From assembly GCF_900880675.1 (NCBI RefSeq), contig NC_044191.1, positions 36,125,924 to 36,189,923 of the forward strand: DNA of 64,000 nt, in the 5' to 3' direction. The position numbers were made by a program, and so were the translations under genes. Below the pieces are notes generated by a model that saw only the letters and a program-made list of their open reading frames with translations, was not told the DNA's origin and searched no databases. Shown here piece after piece: positions 23,344 to 35,300 of this stretch. The stretch comes from Sparus aurata. Its lineage: Eukaryota > Chordata > Actinopteri > Spariformes > Sparidae. Every line of letters begins with the position of its first letter. The first letter of the stretch is position 1.

Positions 23344-23612
23344 ACAGTGTAAATTTGCTTTTCCTAGGGGGGCGCCCCACACCAATTGCTCTAAATATTA
23401 ACATCAATAATCAACCAATTAGCCAGGTTACAGAAGTTAAATATTTAGGTCTAATGCTGGATGCTCATCTCAAATTTGATAAACACATTAAGAAAATCAG
23501 CAAAATAGTTAGACTGAACTTATTTACCTTCAGACTAATTAGAGATTGCTTAACATTTGAAGCAGCCAACATGTATTTACACTCAATGATCTTTTCACAC
23601 CTCAGCTATTGA
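23344..23612 (+). mobile_element. L2/CR1-like LINE, reverse-transcriptase C-terminal fragment
   Basis: The frame includes VTEVKYLGLMLDAHLKFDKH and SMIFSHLSY, the segment following the RT core in L2/CR1-like elements. It probably continues the element whose endonuclease is at 18621-19085, with the RT core lost. Confidence 0.65.
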
Positions 23613-23619
23613 CTGTGGA

Positions 23620-23639
23620 TTGTGTGTGTGTGTGTGTGT
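23620..23639. repeat. (GT)n microsatellite
   Basis: Ten TG units. Confidence 0.9.
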
Positions 23640-23753
23640 ATGCATGAATGTATGTAAGTGCATGTTTCTGCATTATGTTAGTTAATTTCTAGGCCCAGAT
23701 TTAGGGAAAGATAGGCTAATATGTGACCATGTTATATGGATGAATGGAAGGAT

Positions 23754-24015
23754 GGATGAATGGATAGGAAGTTATTGCTTATGTATAGATGGATAGATGG
23801 TTGATTGGAGGGTTGGATGAATGGATAGGATGTTATTGCTTATGTATAGATGGATAGATGGTTGATTGGAGGGTTGGATGAATGGATAGGATGTTATTGC
23901 TTATGTATAGATGGATAGATGGTTGATTGGAGGGTTGGATGAATGGATAGGATGTTATTGCTTATGTATAGATGGATAGATGGTTGATTGGAGGGTTGGA
24001 TGAATGGATAGGATG
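23754..24015. repeat. 61-bp minisatellite, four units plus 18 bp
   Basis: Units start at 23754, 23815, 23876 and 23937, each beginning GGATGAATGGATAGGA. Units are identical except for one base in the first. The array ends with a partial unit 23998-24015. Confidence 0.92.
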
Positions 24016-25283
24016 ATTCTTAAAACAGGTTCTTTGTATGTTATTCTAAATGCCCCTGTAGGGACAGGCATTGGAAATTAGCTTAGTACAATGTGTTGAA
24101 ACTGCTTATAAGTGATAACTTTGATATTCGGTGCTTTAAAGGGACACTGTGCTGTATATTGTACAGTTTAATATAAAACAGATTATGTTCAGCATTAGTG
24201 TAACATAACTCAATTATATAGTATGAATATTTGCTTCAGATCTGTTTTGCTTGGTGATCTGAGGAGTTTTGTCTTTGCAGGAGCAGTTCTGAAATATTTT
24301 GGAGCCGCAGAACAGGAAGCAGCACGGCGGCCTTCAGACCAGGATGTTTAAGTTTAAAAATGTTTTACAAGTTAAAATAAATACTTTTTAGAAACACTGC
24401 ATCAGTTTCATTTATTGACCTATAGAGGATCAACATTGTATATCTTGTATTATCATGTTTTATCAGTTCAAATCACTTGGTTGGGTCAATTTAATATGTT
24501 TGATTTTAATTTGAGAGAGATTTTCACGACTCTAACCTGTTTTCCTCTTAAAATATGATAGATTGTTGCATCTTTGTGGATCACCTAAAAGGGTTAGGAA
24601 TCTATCCATCCTAGTTTGACAAAATAGGGCCCCAAAACAGACAGAAATGGCCCTATACTTAAGTGTAAAAAGTATTAAATGATACATATATTTCCATGTT
24701 TGTATACACTGTATACTAGGTATTGACTGATAATGGACTTGATCGATGATTAGATCTGAACTGTTGATTAAATAGATTGAATAAGAAATTGGCTCCCTTG
24801 CCTCTGATGTAGCCTGCAAGTAACTAGTAATACAAATTATTTAATAGATGTAGTCAAGTTAAAGTATTTGTCTCTAAAATAAAGTGGAAGTATAAAGTAG
24901 CAGCAGTTGAATGTCGGGCTGGCATGTATGTGGTCATGTATCCACATCAAGTTGGCCACAATTGGTAATGAGGACGATGGATACTTAATGTTCCAAAGTT
25001 TGATAAAAGAAAAAAAACACGATTAGATTTAAGCAAAGGTAAATTTAGAGTGTTTGTAAAGTTGTTCTTCAACACAGAACAAAACTAAATGATGCTAAAT
25101 GAAAAGTGTATGAAACAACATAATTAGTTGTGATTATAAATAATGCTGGAAAACACTTGAAATAAATCCAAGGTACTAAGATACGAGGTTAACTATCTGT
25201 TAAGTTGCATGTTCAGATGAAGTTCATCGTGCCTTATGCAAAAGCAGGATTCCTGTTGTTGTCCTGATAATGTAACTGGTCAT
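24016..25283. other. Intron sequence of gene A without recognised features
   Basis: An acceptor-like TCTTTGCAG/GAGCAG at 24273-24281 followed by an AATAAA near 24377 resembles a 3'-terminal exon on the plus strand, but no protein or partner exon could be recognised. Confidence 0.3.
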
Positions 25284-26156
25284 CAGGGCTGTCACGATAA
25301 CTCTCATGACACGATTAAGGTGGGCAGAGGAATTCACCATATTATCACGATATTTATAGAAATTTGAAGAAAATGGTGGCAATGAAATTACACTCAGAAT
25401 AGGATTGCAGGGAGGTGGCGCTAGAGTCTGTAACCATCACTGTAAAAAAACTGCACAAAAAAAACTATCAACGACTCAGTTACGAGTCAAAAGTAACCAG
25501 ATGAACTCATAAACAAAAGGTGCACAAGGCTGAAGGATATTATTATATGTGCATTCTAATCATTGTTTTAAACAGTGTTATCATGAATAGTGTGACACAC
25601 CTATTGAGGTGTGTAAACACAGAGCATTGAAGAAACTTGGTGACTCTGAAACCTGTTCCTGTAAATCCTTCTTATGCACATGGTTGTGACAGAAAGACTA
25701 CATATACACCATAAAGAACCCTAAACCTTCTTAACATTCAGTCCCTCTCATACAAATCCTTTATTTGTCATGAAATCATCAGTTCAAATTATATTGATTC
25801 CTGTGTTTACTTGAAACCTGGCTCAGAGTGAAGGTGACTTAATCCCCTTATTGAATCCACACACCCTGATTTTATTTTTTAATACACATAGATTCTCTCT
25901 GTTGCTTTTTTGTGACTCTTTGTTGATGTGTTGCATGTAAAGCACTTTATAACCCTGTTAAGTGATATATGAATATACTTTCCATTGGAGGATGTAACTT
26001 GAAACTTTATTGTGGAGCACAGGCCAAAACCAAGTACCTGTTGTATTGTTAAGATGCTAAATGTATGTAGATTAAAATATTGATACATATATTATGTATC
26101 ATGATAGAGCCTAAATATACCACAGTTCTATTTTAGTGCCATATCGCCCCGCCCTG
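25284..26156. mobile_element. hAT-like non-autonomous element
   Basis: The left end CAGGGCTGTCACGAT pairs with a right end reading CAGGGCGGGGCGATAT in reverse complement. The inside mentions the same ATCACGATA motif several times. The flanks do not show a clear 8-bp duplication. No open frame. Confidence 0.45.
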
Positions 26157-28764
26157 ATCCAGGTTACATGTGACTGCTTCCACTCTGTTGTGGCCACTGT
26201 CTCTCAGATCAGCAGAACTCACAAATATTAATTGAGAAAAGGTACACATGTATACATAAACACAAATATATCAGAATATACATCCCTAAAAATGATGCAC
26301 AAGACCTCTGAGAATCTTTTCATTTGATGGATGGAATGATACATAAACATAAAACACACAAAGTCTTGGGTTTAATATATTTCACTCGGTGTAAAGATCA
26401 TGTAGTTTAAATGACGAGTTGATGCAGAATATAAATGAGACTGTCAGATGTGGAGACAGATGTCTTTTACAACTTTAAAGCTACTCAGTGGAAACAGGTG
26501 TTCGGTTGGTTAAACCATTTACAGCTTTGCTCTGTAGCTCACTAGCATGCTGGCCACACTGGCTGTGTGAGCAGTGAGCCTGTGTAGTGTCTTAGTTTTC
26601 ATTTCTGTATCGATGTTAACAGGTCAGAGCAGACACACTGACTTCATGAGCAGCGCGTCTCTCAGCAGGAATAGACCGAAAAAGAACCTGTAGAAAGACA
26701 TACGGACATCATACCAGCATCTCAGTGTCTCTAAGAAAAAGAGATGTTAATTGATTCAGTCAGTCAGTGAGTCAACATAAGTACCTTTGCACCATCCCGG
26801 GTGATAAAATAACTTTTGAGGTCAACACTGACTCACTGACTATCTGCAAAAAGTCAAAAGCATGCAGGCCAATAAGAGATGAAGCTGAGGTGTTTCAATG
26901 TTCGCAAATCACTCATAAAAATGTTTCATTCAATAATCCATCGAGTCACTTTTAACTTTCACAATGATGTGTTGGTTTGGTAACTCCAGCAGAGCGAACA
27001 AAAATATGCTGGGAAATGTTGTTAAACTTTGCCAGAAAAAAACAAAAAACACTGGCACTAATTAGAACGTCATGTTTATGGAACCAGATGTACTCGTAGG
27101 GCAAAGGGCCTCATCACCCTCTCCATGCAGAGTCTCCACACCTCATACCAGGGAGGAGGTATACTTTCCCTCAGAGGGCCAAATCAAACAGATATTTGAG
27201 ATCATTTGCTCCATCAGCTGTTGGGTTCCTAAACAAGCTGTAGGTGTATTGCACTAAACAAAAAACTGACGGGCTCTTGAAGCCGAATACGCACAAAGGG
27301 TGAAGGGCAGTTTTTTTCTTGTGCACTCTTTTTCTTTTCTTTCTTTCCACTGTTTGAAAACTTTAACAGCAATACTTCTTATGTCAAGTGACACACCTGT
27401 TCAAAACTGCTTTTAATGACACCTTTTGGCTAATCATTACATTTCCACATCACATTGCAGTAATGATTAACAGGAGATGATTGGACATATCTACACTGTT
27501 TGACCTTTGTTGAAGAAATGCTTCTACCCAGTGAAAGAACACACTTCAGATGCTGGGCTGATGACTTTCATAGATTCTTTGTATGCAAGTGTTGTTCTGC
27601 CTGCCGTGCTCAGATTATGAAAAAATATTAAAAGGGATCTTATAATTTAAAGATTTAAAAGAAAACAGAATACACAGTGAATTATATTATAATTTTATTT
27701 TTATTTATGTTTTACTAGAATCATCTGGTTCGTCATGTCAGAGCTCACGACGAGCTCTTTGACCAGCACTGTTTGAGACATTCCCAGTAAAATCACAAGA
27801 CTGTCCCAGAATTTTCAGGGCTTCTGTTTCTGATTATGTCTTAATTTTGATAGATGGGGATTTTAATATTCATGTTTGTTGTTCTTCACACCTCTCTGTT
27901 GACTTCTGTTGACTCAGTTAGTTACAGGCGGACCTCAGGGAGCCAGGAAAAATCAGCATTGTTATTATAGTCATTAGTGTAGGTCGTGTTTTCATGCATC
28001 TGTCAGTGAAGTTTCTCTGTTTCCTGTTTAATTGTGGCGTCTCACTCTCCTCTCATTTCAGATCCTCTTCCTGCCGCTGTGATTGTCCGACCCGCCCTGA
28101 TGTGTTATTATCATTTCCTCCCTCGTCTGTATCTTCTATGTGCTCCCCTGTCTCATCACCACTTCGTCTTTGTCTCTTTAGCAGCATTCTGACATTGTTC
28201 CTCTTGTGTTTTTGACCCTGATGAAGCCTTTTCTCCTCGCCTGGTGATTTGTTTGACTGATCTCTCTTTTTTAGATTTCCTGTGGACTGTACCTGAACAC
28301 TCTAAATCTAAATCTAATTTGCTAATCCTTTTTGACATATAATCAATTGAAGACAGTACAAAGACAATATATTCAATGTTATATTTCTGTATCTGAATTT
28401 GAAGCGGTTCAATGGTAACAGGAGAGAGTATCATGACAGAATGGCTCAGTTGGATATCACTACATGGGCGAAGGAACAGTTTGTAAAGCTGTCACATATG
28501 ATTGCATTCTGTGTTTTTATGTTTAGCACGGCATCACAACTTTTTGGGAATCACGGCTGGACAGTATTTACTTTGTCCAAGCAGTTCTTGCAGCATTATT
28601 GAATGGGATGGTGTGTTTTTATTGTGGAGTAAAGTCTGAAAGAATTGGCTCCATTTCTGAAGTGTGTACACCCTCTGCTGGTGATCTGCTAGAAGCTCTC
28701 TTCATGGAGCTCTGGACACCAAGTAACTTTTTTTTAGTGTAGCAACAAATAATACAGATCTCAC
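26157..28764. other. Intron sequence of gene A, nothing coding recognised
   Basis: AT-rich non-coding sequence with short unsupported open frames. No repeat ends or RNA genes were recognised. Confidence 0.4.
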
Positions 28765-28846
28765 CTGTTTCTGCAGTCGCCATGATGTCACTCTACTGGA
28801 AACATCAGACTCCTTCAGCTGGAAAACAACGGCTGTGTTTGAGAAC
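28765..28846 (-). CDS. First coding exon of gene A (5' UTR plus MATAET start)
   Basis: The acceptor CCTCCTCTCTTCAG precedes 28846 and the donor ACAG/GTGAG follows 28765. The ATG at 28783-28781 begins a 19-nt coding part in phase 1, matching the phase-1 acceptor at 17271. The exon is a diverged copy of the exons at 7660-7742, 55360-55442 and 58926-59008, including the untranslated part GTTTCCAG.AGAGTGAC before ATG. Confidence 0.72.
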
Positions 28847-30585
28847 CTGAAGAGAGGAGGGTGAAATGTTCAGCTGACAACGTTTCTGCTGCTGCAACAT
28901 AGGAAATAACCAGACACACTGAAGCTGTCAGTGCAAAGCTTGTTCGTGTAAAACTACCATCTGACACAATGTTTTACTGTTTCCACACAGTAATAATCAA
29001 ATCGTTATCTGACCATTCAGGACGTATTTCAAAAGTACTGATCCTGAAGATCCTTAAGAACGAGTCAGAACTGTCCAATCTCGATGTTTCCAATAGAAAA
29101 TCTACCTGCAGATTTCAGTATTAAAGCACTGAAATCTGAATGAGGCCCACAGAAGCTTGATGGGATCTCCACAAAAGAATAACAACACAAACAACAGCAG
29201 TACATGATGTTTTACAGTCATCACGTCAGATTGTGTATAAACAACATATTATGGTATAAACAGTTACATTCCACACACCATCAGACTCATGAGCACTTCA
29301 TTCAGACGTATGATGACAGTTTAAACTCGTGCATCACCATTTCACTGTGCCTGTTAAATATAGTTTACAGTGACAGTCTAACCTTTAGATACTGTAGATG
29401 TTGTATGTTGTGTTCTACGGCTGTTTCCACACAATTATCTCTAATAGTAAGAGAAGAAGAAATAAAAGGTATACACAAATGTTTGCAACTCCAAAACCAT
29501 TTTACAAAGTTGTGTGAGCATGTCACACATTTGGGGGGTAAAAGCCAGTTTGGATATAATAAAATAATGTAATTTAGAGCCTCTCTCATACTGACTTCAT
29601 ACTAAGATTTAAATATACAAAATATGGAATGTGACCTTCACTAATGGAAGGTTTTGGAGTTAAAACAGAGTAAAAGAAAACCAACACATTGTTCACTTTC
29701 ATCCTGTTGCACTTCAACAGGTTTTTGTCCTTTTCAAGCTTCTGAGAGAAAGTGAACCTGAGTAGAACTATGTTCCACTTTTCTGAATGTAAATTCAGCC
29801 AACAGTCTACAATCCTGGTAGATTTAATGAGTTGTTTCAGTGTATGTTGGCCAAAAGGCAGAATTGATAGATTTAAAACAGTTTAATAATCACATGGAGC
29901 GTCAGCAAGACCTCGATAAGTTGCAGAAAATGGATGGATGGATAAATAATGTTCAAAACCTGAAGCTACAATCTGAATATACAAACAATGCAACATATTT
30001 TTATTGAATAGACACAAGGCCTGTACTTTTCAGATTTACTTTTCATAATATGAATATGATTTACTTACAGAATGTTACACATTGTGTAGATTCTGATCTA
30101 GATTTGTATTCTAAGCAGCTTTAATAGAGGTGGTAGTTCATGTGTTAGAGTTGGTAAAACCCACAACTGTAATCTTGTTTTTATAGCTGCTCTCATCGAA
30201 AGATTATTAAACTTCCTTTAAGCTGAACTTTGGACTCAGTATCAGGAAACTTTATAGCTTTGGGGGTTGATCTTCTTTCACAGAGTTCACTTGAATTTCA
30301 GAACAATTTATTCAAAGTTAGTGTCCATGTCAAGACTTGTCTGAGACTGTTGCTCTTATCTCGGGTCGTCGATTTCCCATCATGGACTTTTGGAAGTATA
30401 AACTATTTTCAGCTTAGTTGATTTGAACACTTTGTTAATTTGATTCTTGTCCAGCAAATCACCAATCCTAAAACAAACACTTCAGGATTAATGATCAGTT
30501 TCTCTCATCAAACTTAGAAAGTTGTCTTTCTTATAGTTTTACACATTCGATTCTTTAAATGTATATTTCAGGTCAGTCTACTCAC
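28847..30585. other. 5' intron and upstream region of gene A
   Basis: Non-coding. Short open frames (for example near 29204-29572) lack recognisable domains. AGAGAAAGTGAACC at 29737-29750 is a partial relative of the IRF-like site near genes B and C. Confidence 0.35.
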
Positions 30586-30676
30586 CAGCTGAGATCCTCT
30601 TTGTTACCAGGCACATCGGTGAAATCTCAGACGTCACACTGAAGGGCGACTCACCTGAGATCTGAGTGGGCGGGGC
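30586..30676 (-). promoter_or_regulatory. Candidate first untranslated exon and GC-box promoter of gene A
   Basis: Two donor-type sequences occur on the minus strand: CTCAG/GTGAGTC with the exon ending at 30655 and AGCTG/GTGAGTA with the exon ending at 30586. They could be alternative donors of one 5' exon. A GGGCGGGGC box lies just upstream at 30668-30676. No transcript evidence is available. Confidence 0.35.
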
Positions 30677-31138
30677 GCAGAACAGGTAGACAGCTAATGT
30701 TTAACAGATCCTGAATTATACACCAGGGTCTATGAAGCCTGGTACATGTACAACTCACCACTAAACATTCTTACTTGACGTACGTTCAGTTCATTCCTTT
30801 TCCTTAATGTTGAAAACTTCTATCTCAGAACAAAGCCTACACTCTCTGCTGCTGGTATAAACATCCAAATCTGTGGTCATTGCAGGTTCAAATCCCTGAC
30901 TGGATGGCACAGACGTCTGGCAAAATGTCAGCTGTTAACTGGAGGGCTGTCATAGTCGAGATAGGATGTAAGATTCTGCACAGTATATTCAGGTCTCGCC
31001 TGTTCATAGCTGTGTGTTTGTGTTAAGATGGGTTAAATACAGATACATAATTTCATCAGAGATCAATAAATCAGTATTTAGATTTTTAGAACAATGTGAT
31101 ACAGAGACATTTGGGGTTCGTGAAGCAGCCTACTAAGT

Positions 31139-31480
31139 TTGCTGCTACTCTGATTTAAATCGAAGCAGGCCAGATTTATCAGTGGCTACACTGCATTGTG
31201 GGTAATGTAGGCACCAGGTTTTGCACTGCATTCCTATAACACTGTTGGACACATTATGGATAGTTTTAAAACAAATGATCCAAACCAACCGAGCAGATTC
31301 AGAGATATCACCTTCATTATTCCACACGTTCTTCTTACTTTTCAAAACCTGCCACCATTATTACCCACAATGCAATGTATCAGTTTATCAGATTACATGC
31401 AGCTTCCTCTGGAGCCACAAAGGACTTTATACCTTTTTCCTCCCCAACACTTGTTAACACACTTCAATGTGTAAAACTGG
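31139..31480. repeat. Small imperfect inverted repeat, MITE-like
   Basis: GCATTGTGGGTAAT at 31192-31205 and its inverse ATTACCCACAATGC at 31359-31372 sit in longer imperfect arms that also share GGCA.CAGGTTTTG with CAAAACCTGCCA. The core is about 110 bp. Family unknown. Confidence 0.5.
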
Positions 31481-31703
31481 TGGAGTTACCCTTTAATAGG
31501 ATAACATGTCTGTCAATTAAATTCATGTGATACGTTTCCAAATTCAATAAAATATTAAATATGTAGCAGATTAAAATGTATTTACCATCACCACTGTTAA
31601 TGTGATGTTTCATGAGTCGCTGCTATATTTGACCATAATGATATAAACTGTTAATTGTGCTGTAATGAACTGAAGGCGGACTCATTGATCTTCTCTCAGT
31701 TTG

Positions 31704-31851
31704 TTCTGATCAGGGTCCGTTTCTTTGGGACGGGCGCCATCTTGTGGAGCCCCTGCAGACTTGAGTGGTGAACCCCAAAGTTCATGAGCAGTCAGACGGA
31801 ACATGTCGGTCTGTAACAAACTCCGTCAAAGTCCGTCAATATCTTCATTTG
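31704..31851 (+). promoter_or_regulatory. Conserved divergent promoter / first exon block, second copy
   Basis: Nearly identical to 9948-10083, with the GCCATCTTG site and the CATTTG/GTACGT donor at 31851. Homology with the left copy continues to about 31983, where the left copy has its Tc1 insertion. It lies upstream of gene A on the opposite strand. Confidence 0.5.
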
Positions 31852-32266
31852 GTACGTAGAAACGTTTTTTCTTTATTCTGTTGTGTTCACAGGGCTTCTA
31901 ATGACTGTTGTTAATTATTCTGTGACTGTATTAGTCGTGTGTATTTAGTTGTAGAGCCTGCTGCAGATGTGAGGATTCATTTAGGTTCCTAGCTTGATGT
32001 TCAATGACTCGTTATATTTAAGCTAGCTAACCCAGACATCAGCAGTTAACCAGCAAACACTCCAGTTACTTCATTATTTTGTCATTATTTTAATATTTGT
32101 GTTGGATCTTGGTAGCACAGAAGTTGTGGAGGAGATAATATCTTCTTCTGTGTGATTTATTTCAGCTGTTGAAATGTGTAGTCAGTCTGCTGTCAGTGAC
32201 CGTTAAATGGCCGTTGGTAGTGGAACGTTAGCAGATGTTGTTAACAGATTGTGTTTGTGTCTCCAG

Positions 32267-32356
32267 GAGGACGGACAGACGGATGGAACCTGCAGACTGA
32301 GGCGGAGTGGGACTCACTTCAGCCCGGAGGATGCTCACTGATGACGGAGAGAGGAG
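32267..32356 (+). other. Putative 90-nt plus-strand exon
   Basis: GTTTGTGTCTCCAG precedes 32267 and GAG/GTGAGC follows 32356, giving a good internal exon 415 bp after the donor at 31851. A frame beginning MLTDDGERG is open to the donor. The protein is not recognised; it could be a leader exon of an immune gene lying outside the recognised set, or a non-coding transcript. Confidence 0.35.
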
Positions 32357-32609
32357 GTGAGCTGGTAGTGACAGAACAAACACCCGCCATGGGAAGAGAC
32401 GCTTAATCTAACATTTTGTACTTGTCATTAAGGAATACTATATATTGATTACAACTATATATGATAATGTAGGATTGTATTCAAAGCAGAGAAGTTATTT
32501 CAGGGCTTGACACAAACTGTATCACCAAGGAGCACATGAAGAGATTTAGTGACACAATTAAAATACATGTTTTATGAGAAACATGTTTCTCTCTACAATG
32601 AAATTCTTC

Positions 32610-33080
32610 ATTTGCTGTCCACAGAATGCCAACAATGTAAAAAGAAATCTATACAACTGAAATATACAAAGTAAAGCACTTTTACAAGGCACATAATAAT
32701 AATAATAATGATGATGATAAAACAGTTCAAATCTGAGAGTGCAATTATTATGTAGAGAGTGCAGTGGCGTCCTGGTGATCTTCTCTGCAGCCGTCTGCGG
32801 TCCAAATCAGAAGTTCTGCAGTACCAGACGGTGATACAACCAGTCAAGATGCTCTCAACAGTGCAGCTTTAGAAGTTGCTGAGGATTTCAGGCGACATGC
32901 CAAACTTCCTCAGCCCCCTCAGAACATTCAGCTGCTGTTGGACCTCTTTACCAGCTGTGTGGTGTTGAGTGACCAGGTGAGGTCGTCACTGATGTGGACG
33001 CCCAGGTATCTGAAGCTGCTAACCCTCACTACTTCAAGCTCCCGCATGTACAGTGGCTGATGAGGTCTCCTCTTCTTCCT
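32610..33080 (-). mobile_element. Degenerate LINE reverse-transcriptase fragment
   Basis: On the minus strand, pieces such as DDLTWSLNTTQLVKRS (about 32990-32940) and VESILTGCITVWY (about 32860-32820) match the region after the RT core of L2/Rex1-like LINEs, broken by several stops. The downstream edge is an AAT/GAT trinucleotide tail near 32690-32720. Confidence 0.6.
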
Positions 33081-34229
33081 AATGTCCACTATCATCTCCT
33101 TCATCTTGTCTTGTCTGTGTTGCAGTCAGGCCATCTCCCTCTTCTAGGCCGCTTCATCCCCACCAGTCATGCATCCTATCACAGGACGCATTCCTGTGGA
33201 GTGCTAATGTTTGTGATAATGCTTGCTGAAGTCCTATTTCCAATCCTGACAGACTGGAGCCATAATTGAGGTGATGATGTCACACATGGTTAAGAACAGA
33301 GGATGGCGATGATCAAATATCCCAGCATGCATTTTGTATCAACCAGCAGCAGTAATGGAGGACATGAGCCAACACAGACGTGTAAGTTATCATTTTTATC
33401 TCCAACTGTTGTTGTTATTATTGTTATTGTTGTTGTTGTCACCAGATTAAGTTTTAGAAGTTAGCTCCAGCTGTCAGGTCAGCTTCCATGGTCCTCCCAG
33501 TTAGAACTGATTTACAGATAAACTTTTATTTTGGAGCTGGAATGAATTTTTTAAGTGAAAAGTTAATAAGAGTGCCCAGTATAAGTTTGTATGACTATGC
33601 ATTTATCCTTATAATTGACTCCAGAATATTCTATCATGGTTTGTTATCGTGCATATTTAGAAGAAAGGGAGAAGGAGTCTCAAAGTAATCAAGAGATAGA
33701 CGGCTTCAATCTGTTCTGTGTCTTTATTATGGTGCCTTTCTACTTAATATGGTTCTGTTTACAGTTTACAGTATTAGAATGATTTGCGATCATGCACTAA
33801 ATATAATGTTTTTTTGGAGCTTTTAGCTGAGCTGAGACAAAGACTGAGACTTAGATACATGCCCAGTTATGCAGCTTATAAAGAGTAAAATCAAAAGCAA
33901 CTTTTACAGCATTTCAGAAAACAGGCAGAAAAAAAGAAACAACTCAAGATGGCAGATACAATTTCAGTTTTATGGACACAGGATATGTTCCAATCATCAG
34001 CACTGAATATACGGGGGGGGGGGGGGGTTATGGACGGGACATGGCGGTATACAAGAGATTATCAGTGAACTGTGAACATGTGCGCGCCTGAAGGGAGCCT
34101 TGAATTTGATACAAACACCTTTTCTAAAATCTCTACAACTCATTTTCAAGACGTGTGAATAATACTGAGGTGAGGTGACTGACTGGAGGTTGAAGGTAAA
34201 GTACGTTGCACTCTCTGTCAGAAAGAGAA
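33081..34229. other. Non-coding stretch with a 15-G run
   Basis: 33646-33732 is similar to 63769-63862. A run of 15 G occupies 34013-34027. No gene recognised. Confidence 0.4.
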
Positions 34230-34325
34230 CGAATTTGTCTTCAAAACAAGAGCTTTACATTGCACCACATCAGAGTTTAGAACTGGGTTCTTAGCGAGGG
34301 GCTTTTAATTTCAAAGTAGCGACCG
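34230..34325 (-). repeat. Inverted-orientation copy of part of the 3780-4918 element
   Basis: The reverse complement matches about 4047-4130, including GTTCTAAA, AATTAAAAGCCCC and GGTCGCTA. Confidence 0.65.
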
Positions 34326-34967
34326 GCTGTCCAGTTGTTCATCTTAATGTCCGCGGATGAAGTGATGCACTGACTGCTGTGATTAGCTGTTTCCTGGTTT
34401 TAAAACTCCCTGGCATCGTCACCTCCACCCATCTCACGCAATAGCTGGCACATCGACACATCGGATTTAGATAGCCTCCGAGGTGTACCCTCTGAAGCGG
34501 CAAATTGGGCGGACCAGAACAGACCTCCAATTTACCTCCCTCTGTCTAAATCCGCGGACGTGGCCGCAAAAAGGACGGCCACATTGGTGGCTTGCTTGCT
34601 GCCCAGTATAAAAACGGCTTTTAACTATGCAAACATGGGCAGCTATGCACTGCAGGCACACTGTCAAGCAGAAGTGCACAGGAAGAAGGTGTAGGTCATA
34701 ACATCAATACGTGTTGCCAGCACCTTTCTTCCAAACAGAGAGACAGCAACTTCTTCAAAACCCATGTTGGTTTTGTCAAAACACACTCTCTAAGGGCTTG
34801 CTTTTTTCATTCTGCGCCAGATTGCACTATTAAAGTTGTGCTGTTGCGCATTTCATGAGAGAAGTTGCCAGTCCCATTTCTTATATAGCACAATGTGAAC
34901 ATGTATAGATAGATACTTTATCATACATTCATACTGTCTTGTAGTTCTGTGTGAATTTCCTCTCAAA
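34326..34967. other. Non-coding stretch, no gene recognised
   Basis: Moderately GC-rich in 34430-34620. It may be part of another element, but no termini were identified. Confidence 0.3.
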
Positions 34968-35075
34968 ATGCATCAGATTGATGCTTTTAAATATGAAATA
35001 TTCAAAATTTTCTTCCGGGGGAGCGTGCCCCCTCCCCTCCAGAGGGGTCGTATCATTCTCACCTTTTTCACCCCT
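34968..35075. repeat. Fish repeat with GGGGGAGC(A/G)TGCCCCC palindrome
   Basis: Sequence around ATGCATCAGATTGATGC and TTCCGGGGGAGCGTGCCCCC recurs at 50146-50270, where it ends in a hAT-like GGGAAACACTG. Likely the terminal part of a hAT family. Confidence 0.5.
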
Positions 35076-35300
35076 GACTCATTTTCATGCCTGATCCTTT
35101 CATTCACTGAAAAAAATGAAGCCTTGCAATCAAGTATGATACAGGATTACATTCTCATCTATATACAATCACACATATCGAAGTGACCTAACTCCATCAG
35201 CTTTGTATGACATATGTCGAGAATTCTGCAGCATTCAGTCTGCAGACATATCTTAATACAACAGAAAGATACTTGGCTGTCAGTGCCACCAGGTGGTCAG

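Larger units (their letters stand above)
15191..28846 (-). other. Gene model A: one-domain GIMAP with long coiled coil, 699 aa
   Basis: Exon 28846-28765 supplies the 5' UTR and 19 coding nucleotides (MATAET plus one base). Exon 17271-15191 supplies 2081 nt including the stop. Together they make 2100 nt, exactly 700 codons. Both junctions are phase 1 with GT-AG borders. The 11.5-kb intron is filled with LINEs, a minisatellite and a hAT element. An upstream untranslated exon is likely because exon 28846-28765 has its own acceptor; a candidate with two alternative donors ends at 30586 or 30655. Confidence 0.78.

Noticed and set aside
23754..24015. CRISPR-like regular repeats
   Set aside because: Units are directly adjacent with no spacers, in a vertebrate intron; it is a minisatellite.
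24273..24382. Terminal exon with acceptor and AATAAA
   Set aside because: No upstream partner exon or protein similarity could be found; left as a remark only.
28156..28434. Lys/Ser-rich 92-codon minus-strand frame in gene A intron
   Set aside because: No recognisable motif, no paralogue and no convincing splice sites.
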